Positions 1 to 6,556 of a stretch of DNA of 10,562 nucleotides are shown one piece after another. This DNA is from CAVALG01 sp963656085 (GTDB lineage Bacteria > Bacillota > Clostridia > Oscillospirales > Acutalibacteraceae), in the NCBI GenBank assembly GCA_963656085.1, contig CAVKHV010000053.1, positions 1 through 10,562 of the forward strand, written 5' to 3'. The translations under genes were made by a program, and so were the position numbers. Below the pieces are notes generated by a model. It worked only from the letters and a program-made list of their open reading frames with translations. It made no database searches and was not told where the DNA came from. The first letter of the stretch is position 1. The number at the start of each line of letters is the position of its first letter.

Positions 1-371
1 TATTCAGCAATGTTGATTATCGTTAGCCCACGATAAGAGGCATAATTGACAGTATAAAATGTGCCACCTGTTTTTTCGGTAAGAAAACAAATACATCTGC
101 TGCTATTATCTGCAAGATGCCGATTGCGTTTCTGCATACAGCCCCGAAAATAGTGCTACGAGGTGTAAGTCACCTTATCAGCACAGCGCTTTATCTCTTC
201 GTAAGTGTCGATATCCGCTTGCGGCCAGCCCCGAGTTTGATCAAGGCAGGTAATACAAGCATCAGCTGGATCTGCGGATAACGCTCCTACAAGCGGAGGA
301 CAGCCTGCGCTGCCAGGGTATTGAACCCTAAGGCACCGCCTGCGCCGAAATTGCGATAGCCCTGCTCGACA
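1..371 (-). pseudogene. Decayed DUF1273/SLOG-family protein, N-terminus lost, runs off the window
   Basis: Two reading frames together recover a DUF1273 (YpsA-like SLOG) protein as carried by Firmicutes ICEs. The upstream part (about 245-371) reads GYRNFGAGGALGFNTLAAQ and then ERYPQIQLMLVLP. After a one-base frameshift near 245-255 the other frame continues with CLDQTRGWPQADIDTYEEIK, then HYFRGCMQKRNRHLAD and TEKTGGTFYTVNYA up to the window start. These are the family's nucleotide-pocket and RNRHL / GGT..TVNYA signatures. The family is related to Rossmann-fold nucleotide-binding proteins; its role in mobile elements is not established. Two in-frame TAG codons interrupt it, at 287-289 (after LRL) and 156-158 (after VTYTS, where relatives usually have R, E or Q). 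The N-terminus is missing and the gene is fused directly to the end of ParB, so this is a deletion remnant. Confidence 0.75.
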
Positions 372-1178
372 TTTGATGTTGATCTTCTCCCTCAGGTTCG
401 GTTTTTCCTCGCTCATGATTGACTCGATGACCTCGTTGTTCAGCTTTCCGTCCTGAGAGAACCGCTTCAGCTTAATGACCTGGGCAAGAGACGGCGTGGC
501 ATCTGCATAAGCAATTTGTTCCAGCAGGACGCTTTGTTCCTCTTTTTGCAGGCACGAAGGCTCCACCGCTGGCCTGAACGCAATGCATCCCCCATCAACC
601 AAATCCAAAAGCTCCGGAATGAGCTCCGTGAGGCGGATATAACGGAACACCTGCCCCTCACTTTCTGAACTCTGCTGTGCGATTTCTCCTGCGCTGTTTA
701 ACTTTGTGCCCACTGGGCAGGAAGTTAAACCTGTACGCTGCCCCTATCGGTTCATGGTCTCCAAGCGCATCTTGTACGAAAAAGCCTTTTCACTCGGCAG
801 TATCACAGAGCGTTGCAGGTTCTATTCCACCATTAGAATGATAACCTCATCACGGGTCATCTCCCACACCTCGGCCTTCACGGCATCAAACGTGGCAAGC
901 TCACAGGCTTTCTTTCTGCGATGCCCTGATACGATTTCGTATCGCCCGTCCTCCTTCGGTCGGGGTGTGACAGGGGTGACGATTCCACGCTCCTTGATGC
1001 TCTGGACAAGCTCATCCATGTCCTCATCCAGTTTCACTTTGAAGGGATAACCATGGAAAGCGTCGATCTCCGATAGGGGAATATCATAAATCTGTGGGAA
1101 CTTGTTTTCCTTTCGCTCTGCGTCATTCATGAAAAACTCATCGTACCCGGTCAGGCCCAGATCGATTTTTGCACGCTC
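372..1178 (-). pseudogene. ParB-type partition protein of an integrative element, broken by two TAG codons
   Basis: The frame reads as a ParB/Spo0J-like protein of the type found in Tn1549-like and related ICEs. It starts around IDLGLTGYDEFFMNDAERK, has the ParB nuclease-like motif VSGHRRKKACEL (plus-strand about 905-940), and continues with NLQRSVILPSEKAFSYKM, QVFRYIRLTELIPELLDLVD and KLNNEVIESIMSEEKPN. The family binds centromere-like sites and helps maintain the excised circle. TAG codons at 822-824 (in MVE*NLQR, where relatives usually have S) and 744-746 (in NR*GQRT, where Q is usual) split it, but the frame is otherwise open and unshifted from 1391 to 156. The C-terminus ends after REKINIK, where sequence from a DUF1273 protein begins. 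The 5' end is fused in frame to a ParA tail. I read it as a degraded gene; amber readthrough is less likely. Confidence 0.82.
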
Positions 1179-1391
1179 TTCAATCTCTGTCACCTCCTTC
1201 GTCAGAGCGTCATACGCCGCTGCGATCTTGCCGCTCCTGTCGTAGGAGAAAGTGCTTTCTCCAGAAAGACTGCACTCTGCTGCTCTTACCGAAAAGGGAA
1301 TCTCGGAACGGAACACGCGGATGTTTTCTCCCACGGTAGAACGGAGCGAGGAAATAATCGCTTTGGCGTTGTTGGTGCGGTTGTCCACCAT
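1179..1391 (-). pseudogene. C-terminal fragment of a ParA ATPase fused in frame to ParB
   Basis: About 70 residues match the C-terminal end of ICE-type ParA/Soj ATPases: MVDNRTNNAKAIISSLRST, IRVFRSEIPFSVRAAEC and DRSGKIAAAYDALTKEV. The Walker A, Walker B and most of the ATPase fold are absent. The conserved sequence begins at the ATG at 1389-1391; upstream codons no longer resemble ParA and a TAA lies in frame about ten codons further up, so a deletion junction sits there. An AAGGA lies 8 nt upstream of the ATG, but this may be chance. The ParA tail reads straight into ParB with no intervening stop; in intact elements the two are separate adjacent genes. Confidence 0.78.
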
Positions 1392-1469
1392 TACATATTT
1401 CCTTGCAGAGGCGATTTATCTACTTGTACTATGCTTAAATGAGAAAGTGAAGTTAGGGTAAATATACCA

Positions 1470-1588
1470 TTAAAACTTTTTAAGCAGGCATCGCAATATT
1501 TTCATCAGCAACTCGTCAAGGTCAAGCCGACTTTATCAGCGGCAGTTTCCTTAGGCTCTGAAAATCTTGAAATATCTATATATACCAC
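1470..1588 (-). pseudogene. Possible relic of a TnpW-like transposon protein
   Basis: On the minus strand a short frame reads VYIDISRFSEPKETAADKV. It resembles the 'hFS-TSKETa-DK' core that I recall for TnpW-type proteins of Clostridia transposons. A TAG lies in frame just upstream (about 1591-1596), and the frame ends at a TGA soon after; another frame continues with DLDELLMKILRCLLKKF and a TAA at 1470-1472. The match is only about 18 residues and rests on memory of the family. Its position upstream of the ParA/ParB remnant fits a decayed element. Confidence 0.28.
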
Positions 1589-1599
1589 ACTCTACTCTT

Positions 1600-1663
1600 T
1601 TGTCAAAGTGAGCTTAGGATTTTTCTCATTTTTACCTTAAAAATCGCAGCTTTACTTTGACAA
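1600..1663. repeat. Imperfect 25-bp inverted repeat downstream of the ATPase gene
   Basis: TTGTCAAAGT (1600-1609) is the exact reverse complement of ACTTTGACAA (1654-1663). The arms extend inward to about 25 bp each, with GATTTTT (1618-1624) pairing AAAAATC (1639-1645), and 19 of 25 positions matching around a 14-nt loop. It lies 18 bp beyond the stop of the ATPase gene, so it could act in 3' end formation, but there is no GC-rich stem with a following T-run on either strand. It could also mark an edge of the decayed element. Confidence 0.45.
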
Positions 1664-1681
1664 TTTAGGCATCAATTTTAA

Positions 1682-3544
1682 TCATTCTGCTTCAACAGCA
1701 ACATGTTTTCCGCTGAAAGCGACGCCGTATTTATAGATTGTTTTTGCACCTTTTGATTTCAACTCGGTGTCGTATTTTTTATCGTTAATTTGTTTTAGTG
1801 CTGTTTTGGCAAGCTCTTGTAATTCGTTCTCATTGCAGTTTTTCTCGGCTTTCAGTTCGATGATAATACCGGGAAGATTATTGACTTTCGGAGAAAGTGC
1901 AATATCGTATCTGCCGTCACCGGATTCGCGGTTAGAGGTTACATACGAATTGCCAAACAGAGCACAAACGCCGAGCATAAAGCCGTGATAGAAGTTTTCG
2001 CCTGCAGCATCAAAAACGCTAACCGACTGAATAAGAAAATTGCTGATGATATCTCGCAACTTTTCACCGTTGCCGGAGAATAGTGCTTCCTCAACGGCAA
2101 TAGCTGTGGCTTGCGGAATGAAATTCTCCAACTTTTGAAGGATTTCTTTGCGATAAACAAGTGAGATTTCTTTATTCGGCAAAGCGACCTCGCACATAAA
2201 ATCTCCGCTGATAGAAACGCTCGATTTAACAACTTTCAAATATCCTGCCATCAGCAAGAAACTGTAAATAGACGACGGATTATTTTTAATTTGCGGATAA
2301 ATCACGCTTGTGTCGATATAAGTTGTAAATGAGCCGCCGTTGACAAGAGAAGAGAGGCGTTCGTAGATTTCGTTGTCCGCTTCTTTAATAATCTCACCGA
2401 TGATGTCGTTGCTTCCGGTGGAAAGCCAAAATGCTCTCGGCTCACAGTCATTGCTGAAATAGTTAATAACCGACCACGGGTTAAAAATATCCGTCTTGCC
2501 GAAGCGATAGCCGTCATACCATTCGCAAACCTCGTCAAACTTATCGGAAGCACTGTAGTACGCTGCCATTTCTTTTACTTCGTTTGCAGTAAATCCGAAA
2601 TATTCGCTGTATTTATTATCGAGAACCGAATTGATTGTAAGGTTATTCAGCCCACTGAAAATGCTTTCTTTGGCAACGCGGAGAATACCCGTGAGGAAAC
2701 CAAATGCCAGACTCTTATTATCCTTGAAACAGCCGGACAGGAGATTGCGCATAAACGCGATAACATCATCGTAGAAACCGCTTGTATGACCGCTTTGGAT
2801 CGGAGTGTCATACTCATCAATGATGATAACAGCACCCTCACCGTAATGCTTTTTCAACATTTCAGACAAATACAGCAGCGACCGCTCAAGGTCAACAGCC
2901 GAATACTTTTCGGACACCATTTTATCGTAAAAATCTTTTTGTTTTTTATCTAACTTGGGACTTTCAGAAAGATCCGAATGTCGGCAGTATTCGCTGGAAA
3001 TAATCGAGCCGATATTGGCAAAAGTGTTATCCCAAGAATTGTGTTTTACATCTTTCAATGTAATAAAAATCACGGGATACCTGCTTTGAAAAGAGCGATA
3101 ATATTCGCCTTGCTCCCAGATCTTTTTATCCTTAAAATACTTTGAAGTATCCTCGTTTGTTTTTTCAAAGAAAGTGCGAAGCATATCCATATTGAGAGTT
3201 TTACCGAAACGGCGCGGGCGTGTAAAAAGAGTAACCATCGGACGCTCATCAATGAAATCTTTGAGCATCATGGTCTTGTCGATATAATAATATTCAGTTG
3301 AAGCCAAGCGATAATCGGACACGCCGACGGGCAGGGGCAAGTGTTTAGGACGGCTTTTTGCACGAACATACGCTCCTGTTTTAATTCTGTTGTCAACCGG
3401 CTTTTTGGCGTCAGCAGGGATAAGCCAGCTGCGTCCGTTTTTGATAGCACCGGGTATTTTCCCACCAATACAAAGTCCACGAACTGTTCTTTCGGCCAAT
3501 TCCCAACGCATTGCTGCTTCTTTTACAGAAATTACATTCGCCAT
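1682..3544 (-). CDS. HTH / AAA-ATPase-like / PD-(D/E)XK nuclease-like protein
   Basis: A 620-residue protein in three parts. Residues 4-45 form an excisionase/MerR-type helix-turn-helix (VKEAAMRWELAERTVRGLC, then GRSWLIP). Residues 75-300 match the AAA-ATPase_like family (PF09820): YYYIDKT at 85-91, Walker-A-like RPRRFGKT at 109-116, Walker B AVIIIDEYDTPI at 238-249, and GILRVAKESIFSGLNN at 287-302. EWYDGYRFG (341-349) is also typical. The C-terminus (about 540-610) has the PD-(D/E)XK core of DUF1703 (PF08011): GDGRYDIAL at 542-550 and IIIELKAEK at 560-568. All catalytic-looking residues are present and the length is near the family norm of 520-620. The start has AAGGAGA 8 nt upstream and a consensus promoter. 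The family is abundant and often multicopy in gut bacteria; a defence or mobile-element role is suspected but not established. The HTH could allow DNA binding or autoregulation. Confidence 0.88.
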   Translation of the reverse strand: MANVISVKEAAMRWELAERTVRGLCIGGKIPGAIKNGRSWLIPADAKKPVDNRIKTGAYVRAKSRPKHLPLPVGVSDYRLASTEYYYIDKTMMLKDFIDERPMVTLFTRPRRFGKTLNMDMLRTFFEKTNEDTSKYFKDKKIWEQGEYYRSFQSRYPVIFITLKDVKHNSWDNTFANIGSIISSEYCRHSDLSESPKLDKKQKDFYDKMVSEKYSAVDLERSLLYLSEMLKKHYGEGAVIIIDEYDTPIQSGHTSGFYDDVIAFMRNLLSGCFKDNKSLAFGFLTGILRVAKESIFSGLNNLTINSVLDNKYSEYFGFTANEVKEMAAYYSASDKFDEVCEWYDGYRFGKTDIFNPWSVINYFSNDCEPRAFWLSTGSNDIIGEIIKEADNEIYERLSSLVNGGSFTTYIDTSVIYPQIKNNPSSIYSFLLMAGYLKVVKSSVSISGDFMCEVALPNKEISLVYRKEILQKLENFIPQATAIAVEEALFSGNGEKLRDIISNFLIQSVSVFDAAGENFYHGFMLGVCALFGNSYVTSNRESGDGRYDIALSPKVNNLPGIIIELKAEKNCNENELQELAKTALKQINDKKYDTELKSKGAKTIYKYGVAFSGKHVAVEAE

Positions 3545-3575
3545 AGTAAAACTCTCCTTACAGTTGTTCGATTAT

Positions 3576-3604
3576 ATTATACCCATATTGCGGCTAAATG
3601 TCAA
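3576..3604 (-). promoter_or_regulatory. Consensus sigma-A promoter of the ATPase/nuclease gene
   Basis: On the minus strand TTGACA (3599-3604) is followed after exactly 17 bp by TATAAT (3576-3581), a perfect match in both boxes and in spacing. The predicted start of transcription near 3569 leaves a leader of about 25 nt carrying AAGGAGA. Strong constitutive transcription is expected unless the protein's own HTH domain represses it. Confidence 0.85.
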
Positions 3605-3663
3605 TGTAAAACGGCGAAATGTTTGATAATTTGCCGCTGCGTTTTGCCGATTGATAATCAACA

Positions 3664-3690
3664 TAAGAAAAGCGGAGCCGAAGCTCAGCT
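3664..3690 (-). terminator. Terminator-like hairpin with UUCG loop between divergent genes
   Basis: Read on the minus strand, AGCTGAGC-TTCG-GCTCCGCT forms an 8-bp stem with one mismatch and a stable UUCG tetraloop, followed by TTTTCTT. It would stop leftward transcription before the ATPase promoter. No leftward gene lies immediately upstream, so it may insulate the promoter from antisense transcription through the MATE gene. The rest of the 377-bp gap (3545-3921) holds the two promoters, the MATE leader and a small TTCCTC/GAGGAA hairpin (3720-3741). Confidence 0.5.
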
Positions 3691-3747
3691 CAGCCCGTCG
3701 ACAAATTCACGATATAATATTCCTCTTTCCGCAACGAGGAAGTATGA

Positions 3748-3776
3748 TTGAAAAGCGCCGCTATTTCTGCTATAAT
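3748..3776 (+). promoter_or_regulatory. Promoter of the MATE transporter gene
   Basis: TTGAAA (3748-3753), a 17-bp spacer and TATAAT (3771-3776) read toward the MATE gene. Transcription would begin near 3782-3784, leaving an unusually long leader of about 138 nt before the ATG at 3922. Confidence 0.75.
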
Positions 3777-3779
3777 ATA

Positions 3780-3913
3780 CCTGTACACCTTATTTTTCCA
3801 TTTATAAAGTGTCGCTGCAGACGGCGTTTTATTGAGAACGGATTTCTCTCCCGTCTCTCGGTGGAGCATACGGTGCTGCAAAAATAAAAGGCAGTATGCG
3901 AAGGCTGTACAGG
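3780..3913 (+). promoter_or_regulatory. Structured 5' leader (riboswitch-like) of the MATE gene
   Basis: The leader can fold as a closed multi-branch element. The outer stem pairs CCTGTACA (3780-3787) with TGTACAGG (3906-3913), extended by CC (3788-3789) with GG (3903-3904) across a bulged C. Inside are a GAGAACGG / CCGTCTCTC hairpin (about 3834-3857) and a GCATAC (3866-3871) / GTATGC (3894-3899) hairpin with a further CTGC/GCAG-type helix. The outer 3' strand includes part of the only candidate ribosome site (AGGG, 3911-3914), so folding would hide it. I do not recognise a known riboswitch: guanidine-I, ZTP and THF signatures were not seen. The pairings come from inspection only. Confidence 0.4.
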
Positions 3914-3921
3914 GATAAATT

Positions 3922-5220
3922 ATGAGAAAAAGAATATCGGAACTCAAAAGCTTTCACTGGCGTCTGTGGCTCTCTCTTTGCGCGCTTGCGCTCATCCCGG
4001 CGGTGTATCAAACGGTCAAAACATTTCTCATTTCCGCTGTCGGGCAGGAGGGCGCGTTTGACATCATCGGGCAGATGGAATGGTTTGACCTGATAAACGA
4101 AACCCTGCAGGCGTTTCTGATTGTACCGCTCTACTCGGTCCTGAATCGCATCTTCAAAAATCACCGCGACGAATTTGCAGGCGCGACATTTAAAACAGGG
4201 CTTTGCGCGTTTGTGCTTTACACGCTTTTCTCGGTCGGTGTTATTATCTACGGCTCGGTACTTATCGACGCGATGAGCCCGGGTGAGATAGATATAGCGG
4301 TCACTTCTGCCTATCTCCGCCTTGAAACGCTCGCGTTTATGACGGGGATTATCGTCAGCTTTGCAAATGTAGTTTTCGTCGTGATAGGCAAGGATAAAAA
4401 TGTCTATATCTTTCTCGCCGTCCGCACGGCATTGTCGCTTGTCGCCGATATTTTGCTGATACCGAGCTTCGGCGTTTACGGCGCGGCGGTATCGAATATT
4501 ATATCAAACACGTTGCTCTCCGCCGTGTGTGTTCTGCTGCTGTATAAGCAGGGCTATATCCGTTTTTGCCGTTTCAAAAAATCCGACGGTGCAATGCTTT
4601 GCGAATGGTGCAAGACCGGGATGTTTTCGGGGCTTCAGCAGTTTATCGACAATCTTATCTATGCCGTTATGGTATGCAAAATGGTAAATATGGTCGCCGA
4701 ACAGGGCAACTATTGGATAGCAAATAATTTTATATGGGGTTGGCTGCTAATCCCTATCACAGCCCTTGCCGAAGTCATCCGTTCTGACTGCAAGGACGGT
4801 TACAAAGAGTTGCATAAATTCAACTATTACTTCATTGCCGCAGCAAGTGCGGTGCTTTGGGCTGTCACCATTCCCGCGTGGACGCTGTTCTTCCGCTATG
4901 CGCAGGGGCTTGAAAATGCAGACGAAATTTTCGATATCGTTATAAAGCTCGTTCCGTTTTATATTGCGTATGCAGGCTGCGCAATTATCGACAATATATT
5001 TGTCGGGCTCGGCAAGACCGGCTATAACGCTGTCAATTCTCTTATTATCAACATCGGCTATTACGGCGCTTTCTATATCCTGTACCGCGCTCATGTCATC
5101 ACATTTACGATGAACACGATAATTCTGATGTTCGGTTTCGGTATGTTGGTGCACCTTGCCGTTTCGCTTATCGAGGAAAAATTGTTTTTCGGAAGGGCAA
5201 TTAACAGCAAGTTAGAATAA
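3922..5220 (+). CDS. MATE-family multidrug/cation antiporter
   Basis: A 432-residue integral membrane protein of the MATE (NorM/DinF-like) superfamily, which exports drugs or metabolites in exchange for Na+ or H+ at the cytoplasmic membrane. It has about twelve hydrophobic segments and two related halves. MATE-like features include the N-terminal helix LSLCALALIPAVYQ, MEWFDLINETLQAFLIVPLY early in the N-lobe, FGVYGAAVSNIISN near residue 190, and the C-lobe segment FYIAYAGCAIIDNIFVGLGK near residue 350. The length is close to the usual 440-460. The ATG at 3922 has a weak AGGG 7 nt upstream, and translation may be controlled by the structured leader. The gene is monocistronic, ending at a strong terminator. 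The substrate cannot be predicted. Confidence 0.85.
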   Translation: MRKRISELKSFHWRLWLSLCALALIPAVYQTVKTFLISAVGQEGAFDIIGQMEWFDLINETLQAFLIVPLYSVLNRIFKNHRDEFAGATFKTGLCAFVLYTLFSVGVIIYGSVLIDAMSPGEIDIAVTSAYLRLETLAFMTGIIVSFANVVFVVIGKDKNVYIFLAVRTALSLVADILLIPSFGVYGAAVSNIISNTLLSAVCVLLLYKQGYIRFCRFKKSDGAMLCEWCKTGMFSGLQQFIDNLIYAVMVCKMVNMVAEQGNYWIANNFIWGWLLIPITALAEVIRSDCKDGYKELHKFNYYFIAAASAVLWAVTIPAWTLFFRYAQGLENADEIFDIVIKLVPFYIAYAGCAIIDNIFVGLGKTGYNAVNSLIINIGYYGAFYILYRAHVITFTMNTIILMFGFGMLVHLAVSLIEEKLFFGRAINSKLE

Positions 5221-5224
5221 TATC

Positions 5225-5258
5225 AAAAGGCTTCGGGGCGCTTTCCCGAAGCCTTTTT
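5225..5258. terminator. Strong bidirectional intrinsic terminator between convergent genes
   Basis: AAAAGGCTTCGGG (5225-5237) pairs perfectly with CCCGAAGCCTTTT (5245-5257) around a 7-nt loop. A T-run follows on each strand (CCTTTTTGA rightward, GGCTTTTGATA leftward). It starts 4 bp after the MATE stop and lies 28 bp beyond the stop of the convergent glycosylase gene, so it can end both transcripts. Confidence 0.93.
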
Positions 5259-5285
5259 GAGGACTAAATATGTACAAGTTGCGGC

Positions 5286-5882
5286 CTATATCTCTTTCAA
5301 AATGCAGTCTTTATCAATATAAAATCTGAGTTTTGAATCATTGTTGATATTTATCCGTTTGCACGATTTGATATTTTCGTCAGCATAGCTTTTATAGTCG
5401 GCGATTATCATGTCGGAAGAGTTATTCCCATCGCGCAGATTCATCGGAGAGTGATTTGATGGAATTTTAAGTTTTTTTCTACAAAGCACAAACGGTCTGC
5501 CCACCACAAAGTTCAGAGCATCGCATTCCTTTGTAAATTCATTATTATCAACCTTGATTGCTCCGCGAATCAGGATATTATCGCATCTGTATTCTTCCGT
5601 CCTGTCTTCCCGCTTTTTCATTCCGCCCTTGCAAACAATGTGCAGCATTCCTCCGTAGACAAAGCAAGTCCCGATTTTATCTTCCCCGATTAAAGCGTCG
5701 TGTCCTTTGCCGCTTTTGTATTTATTTACATAGCTGATTGCCTCGGTTTCATCAAAGGGATAAGCTTCGGTTACGGTAATCATATATTTAAGCTCATCAT
5801 CTTTATTCTTGTATATTATTGTTTTCCCCAGCAGCTCCTTTGCCAAGTATTCAGCCCTTTTATTGTAATCAATCGTTTTCAT
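5286..5882 (-). CDS. Divergent DNA-3-methyladenine glycosylase (AAG/MPG family)
   Basis: A 198-residue protein similar to the Pur_DNA_glyco family (PF02245), which removes alkylated and deaminated purines at the start of base-excision repair. The N-terminus AEYLAKELLGKTIIYK matches the family's 'LA..LLGK.LV' start. TVTEAY (36-41) holds the catalytic glutamate (E39). TCFVYGGMLHIV (72-83) corresponds to 'YVYL.YGMH..NV', and DNILIRGA (101-108) to 'AVLIRAL'. It is an outlier: the usual 'SHA..G.T.RN..MFG' stretch is replaced by ISYVNKYKSGKGHDALIGED, and the 'GPGKLC.ALGI' segment by CDALNFVVGRPFVLCRKKLKI. The ATG has AGGGAGA 8 nt upstream and a promoter with a 17-bp spacer. It stops with TAG, so amber is used here as a normal stop. 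The substrate range may differ from classical AAG. Confidence 0.8.
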   Translation of the reverse strand: MKTIDYNKRAEYLAKELLGKTIIYKNKDDELKYMITVTEAYPFDETEAISYVNKYKSGKGHDALIGEDKIGTCFVYGGMLHIVCKGGMKKREDRTEEYRCDNILIRGAIKVDNNEFTKECDALNFVVGRPFVLCRKKLKIPSNHSPMNLRDGNNSSDMIIADYKSYADENIKSCKRININNDSKLRFYIDKDCILKEI

Positions 5883-5918
5883 TTAAGATTTCTCCCTACT
5901 TTTAACTTTGCCGAGCAA

Positions 5919-5947
5919 ATTGTACCACATTATTTGATTTTCTTCAA
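5919..5947 (-). promoter_or_regulatory. Promoter of the glycosylase gene
   Basis: On the minus strand TTGAAG (5942-5947), 17 bp and TACAAT (5919-5924) precede the glycosylase by 37 bp. The -35 box overlaps the end of the palindrome at 5945-5994, so a protein binding that palindrome, or its cruciform, could affect this promoter. Confidence 0.7.
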
Positions 5948-5994
5948 CATACGCTCCCCGTACCTCTTACGAAGTACGGGGAGTGATTATGTTG
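5945..5994. repeat. Long two-step palindrome between tnpV-like gene and glycosylase promoter
   Basis: The inner arms CTCCCCGTAC (5954-5963) and GTACGGGGAG (5974-5983) are perfect complements around a 10-nt loop. Outside them CAACATA (5945-5951) pairs exactly with TATGTTG (5988-5994). This gives 17 bp of pairing with a small asymmetric internal loop (CG versus TGAT). It begins immediately after the TnpV stop codon (5995-5997). No T-run follows on either strand, so it is a weak candidate for a standard intrinsic terminator; a protein site or element end is equally possible. Confidence 0.7.
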
Positions 5995-6363
5995 CTATCT
6001 CAAAATCAATTCCTCATTGACTATTTCCTCTGCGCGGTGGCGAATATTGTTCATTCGGCGTACCCATTCCATTTGATCGGTGGCTTTTAGGCGTTCGGTG
6101 ACATTTTCGCTTTTCGCTATGTCGCGTACAAGCTGAGAAAACATTTCATTGGCTTGACGGTCGAGTTTTTCTATGTAGGCGTTCAGCTCGCCCGAAAGCC
6201 ACAGACTGCTGAAAAGTGTTTTATCGTGTCTTCGGATATAGGCGTAGTGCCGCTGACCGAAGCGGCCGAAGGTGGGCTTCTCTGGTACAGCGACATTCGG
6301 CAGGAGATAGTCGCCCTCTTTGCGGTAAGTGTCGCCCATGCGTTCAAATAGCGTTTCTTTCAT
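5995..6363 (-). CDS. TnpV-family transposon-encoded protein
   Basis: About 122 residues matching the TnpV family (PF14198), small proteins of unknown function carried by Clostridia conjugative and mobilisable transposons. Typical features in order are KETLFERMGDTYRKEGDYLL, then FGRFGQRHYAYIRRH, LWLSGELNAYIEKLDRQA and MEWVRRMNNIRHRAEEIVNE at the C-terminus. I chose the ATG at 6361-6363 because AAGGAGT lies 8 nt upstream; earlier in-frame ATGs at 6391-6393 and 6367-6369 are possible, but the first has no SD and the second is only 3 nt from it. It follows the AbrB-like gene closely, so the two are probably co-transcribed. The stop is TAG. Confidence 0.85.
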   Translation of the reverse strand: MKETLFERMGDTYRKEGDYLLPNVAVPEKPTFGRFGQRHYAYIRRHDKTLFSSLWLSGELNAYIEKLDRQANEMFSQLVRDIAKSENVTERLKATDQMEWVRRMNNIRHRAEEIVNEELILR

Positions 6364-6382
6364 TTTCATTGACTCCTTTTTG

Positions 6383-6556
6383 TTATTTTCCAAGCCGTGA
6401 GGTGAGTTTCTCCACGGCTGTTTGGAACTTTTCGAGGGGTGTCAATGTTATCAGTGACGGGTCGCCCTCGCGGATACGCATTGTGCGGCGGATTTCTTTC
6501 GGGATAACGACCCTGCCGAGATCGTCTATCCGTCTTACAATTCCTGTTGCTTTCAT
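6383..6556 (-). CDS. Short AbrB/SpoVT-like DNA-binding protein with a replaced C-terminus
   Basis: A 57-residue protein that I read directly. Residues 1-33 are the swapped-hairpin AbrB DNA-binding domain in nearly invariant form (ATGIVRRIDDLGRVVIPKEI, then RRTMRIREGDP). After this, family members continue with 'LEIYTDREGEVILKKYSPIGEL', but here the tail is SLITLTPLEKFQTAVEKL followed by TSRLGK and TAA. The second half of the AbrB fold is therefore missing or remodelled, and the tail has an amphipathic helix character that might allow dimerisation. AAAGGGAG lies 9 nt upstream of the ATG. The end of the gene approaches TnpV with about 20 nt between stop and chosen start. It could be a functional mini-regulator or the product of an internal deletion. 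Confidence 0.75.
   Translation of the reverse strand: MKATGIVRRIDDLGRVVIPKEIRRTMRIREGDPSLITLTPLEKFQTAVEKLTSRLGK

Noticed and set aside
706..1050. Plus-strand open frame of 114 codons
   Set aside because: It is antisense to the ParB remnant, has no ribosome site and no recognisable protein features.
3341..3751. Plus-strand open frame of 136 codons and overlapping frames to 3887
   Set aside because: It starts antisense to the ATPase gene and crosses its promoter and a hairpin; no homology or ribosome site.
3783..3921. Guanidine-I, ZTP or THF riboswitch in the MATE leader
   Set aside because: The conserved core sequences of these classes, as far as I recall them, are not present.
4747..5154. 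Minus-strand open frame of 135 codons
   Set aside because: It lies entirely opposite the MATE gene, whose frame has clear membrane helices; codon pattern shadow.
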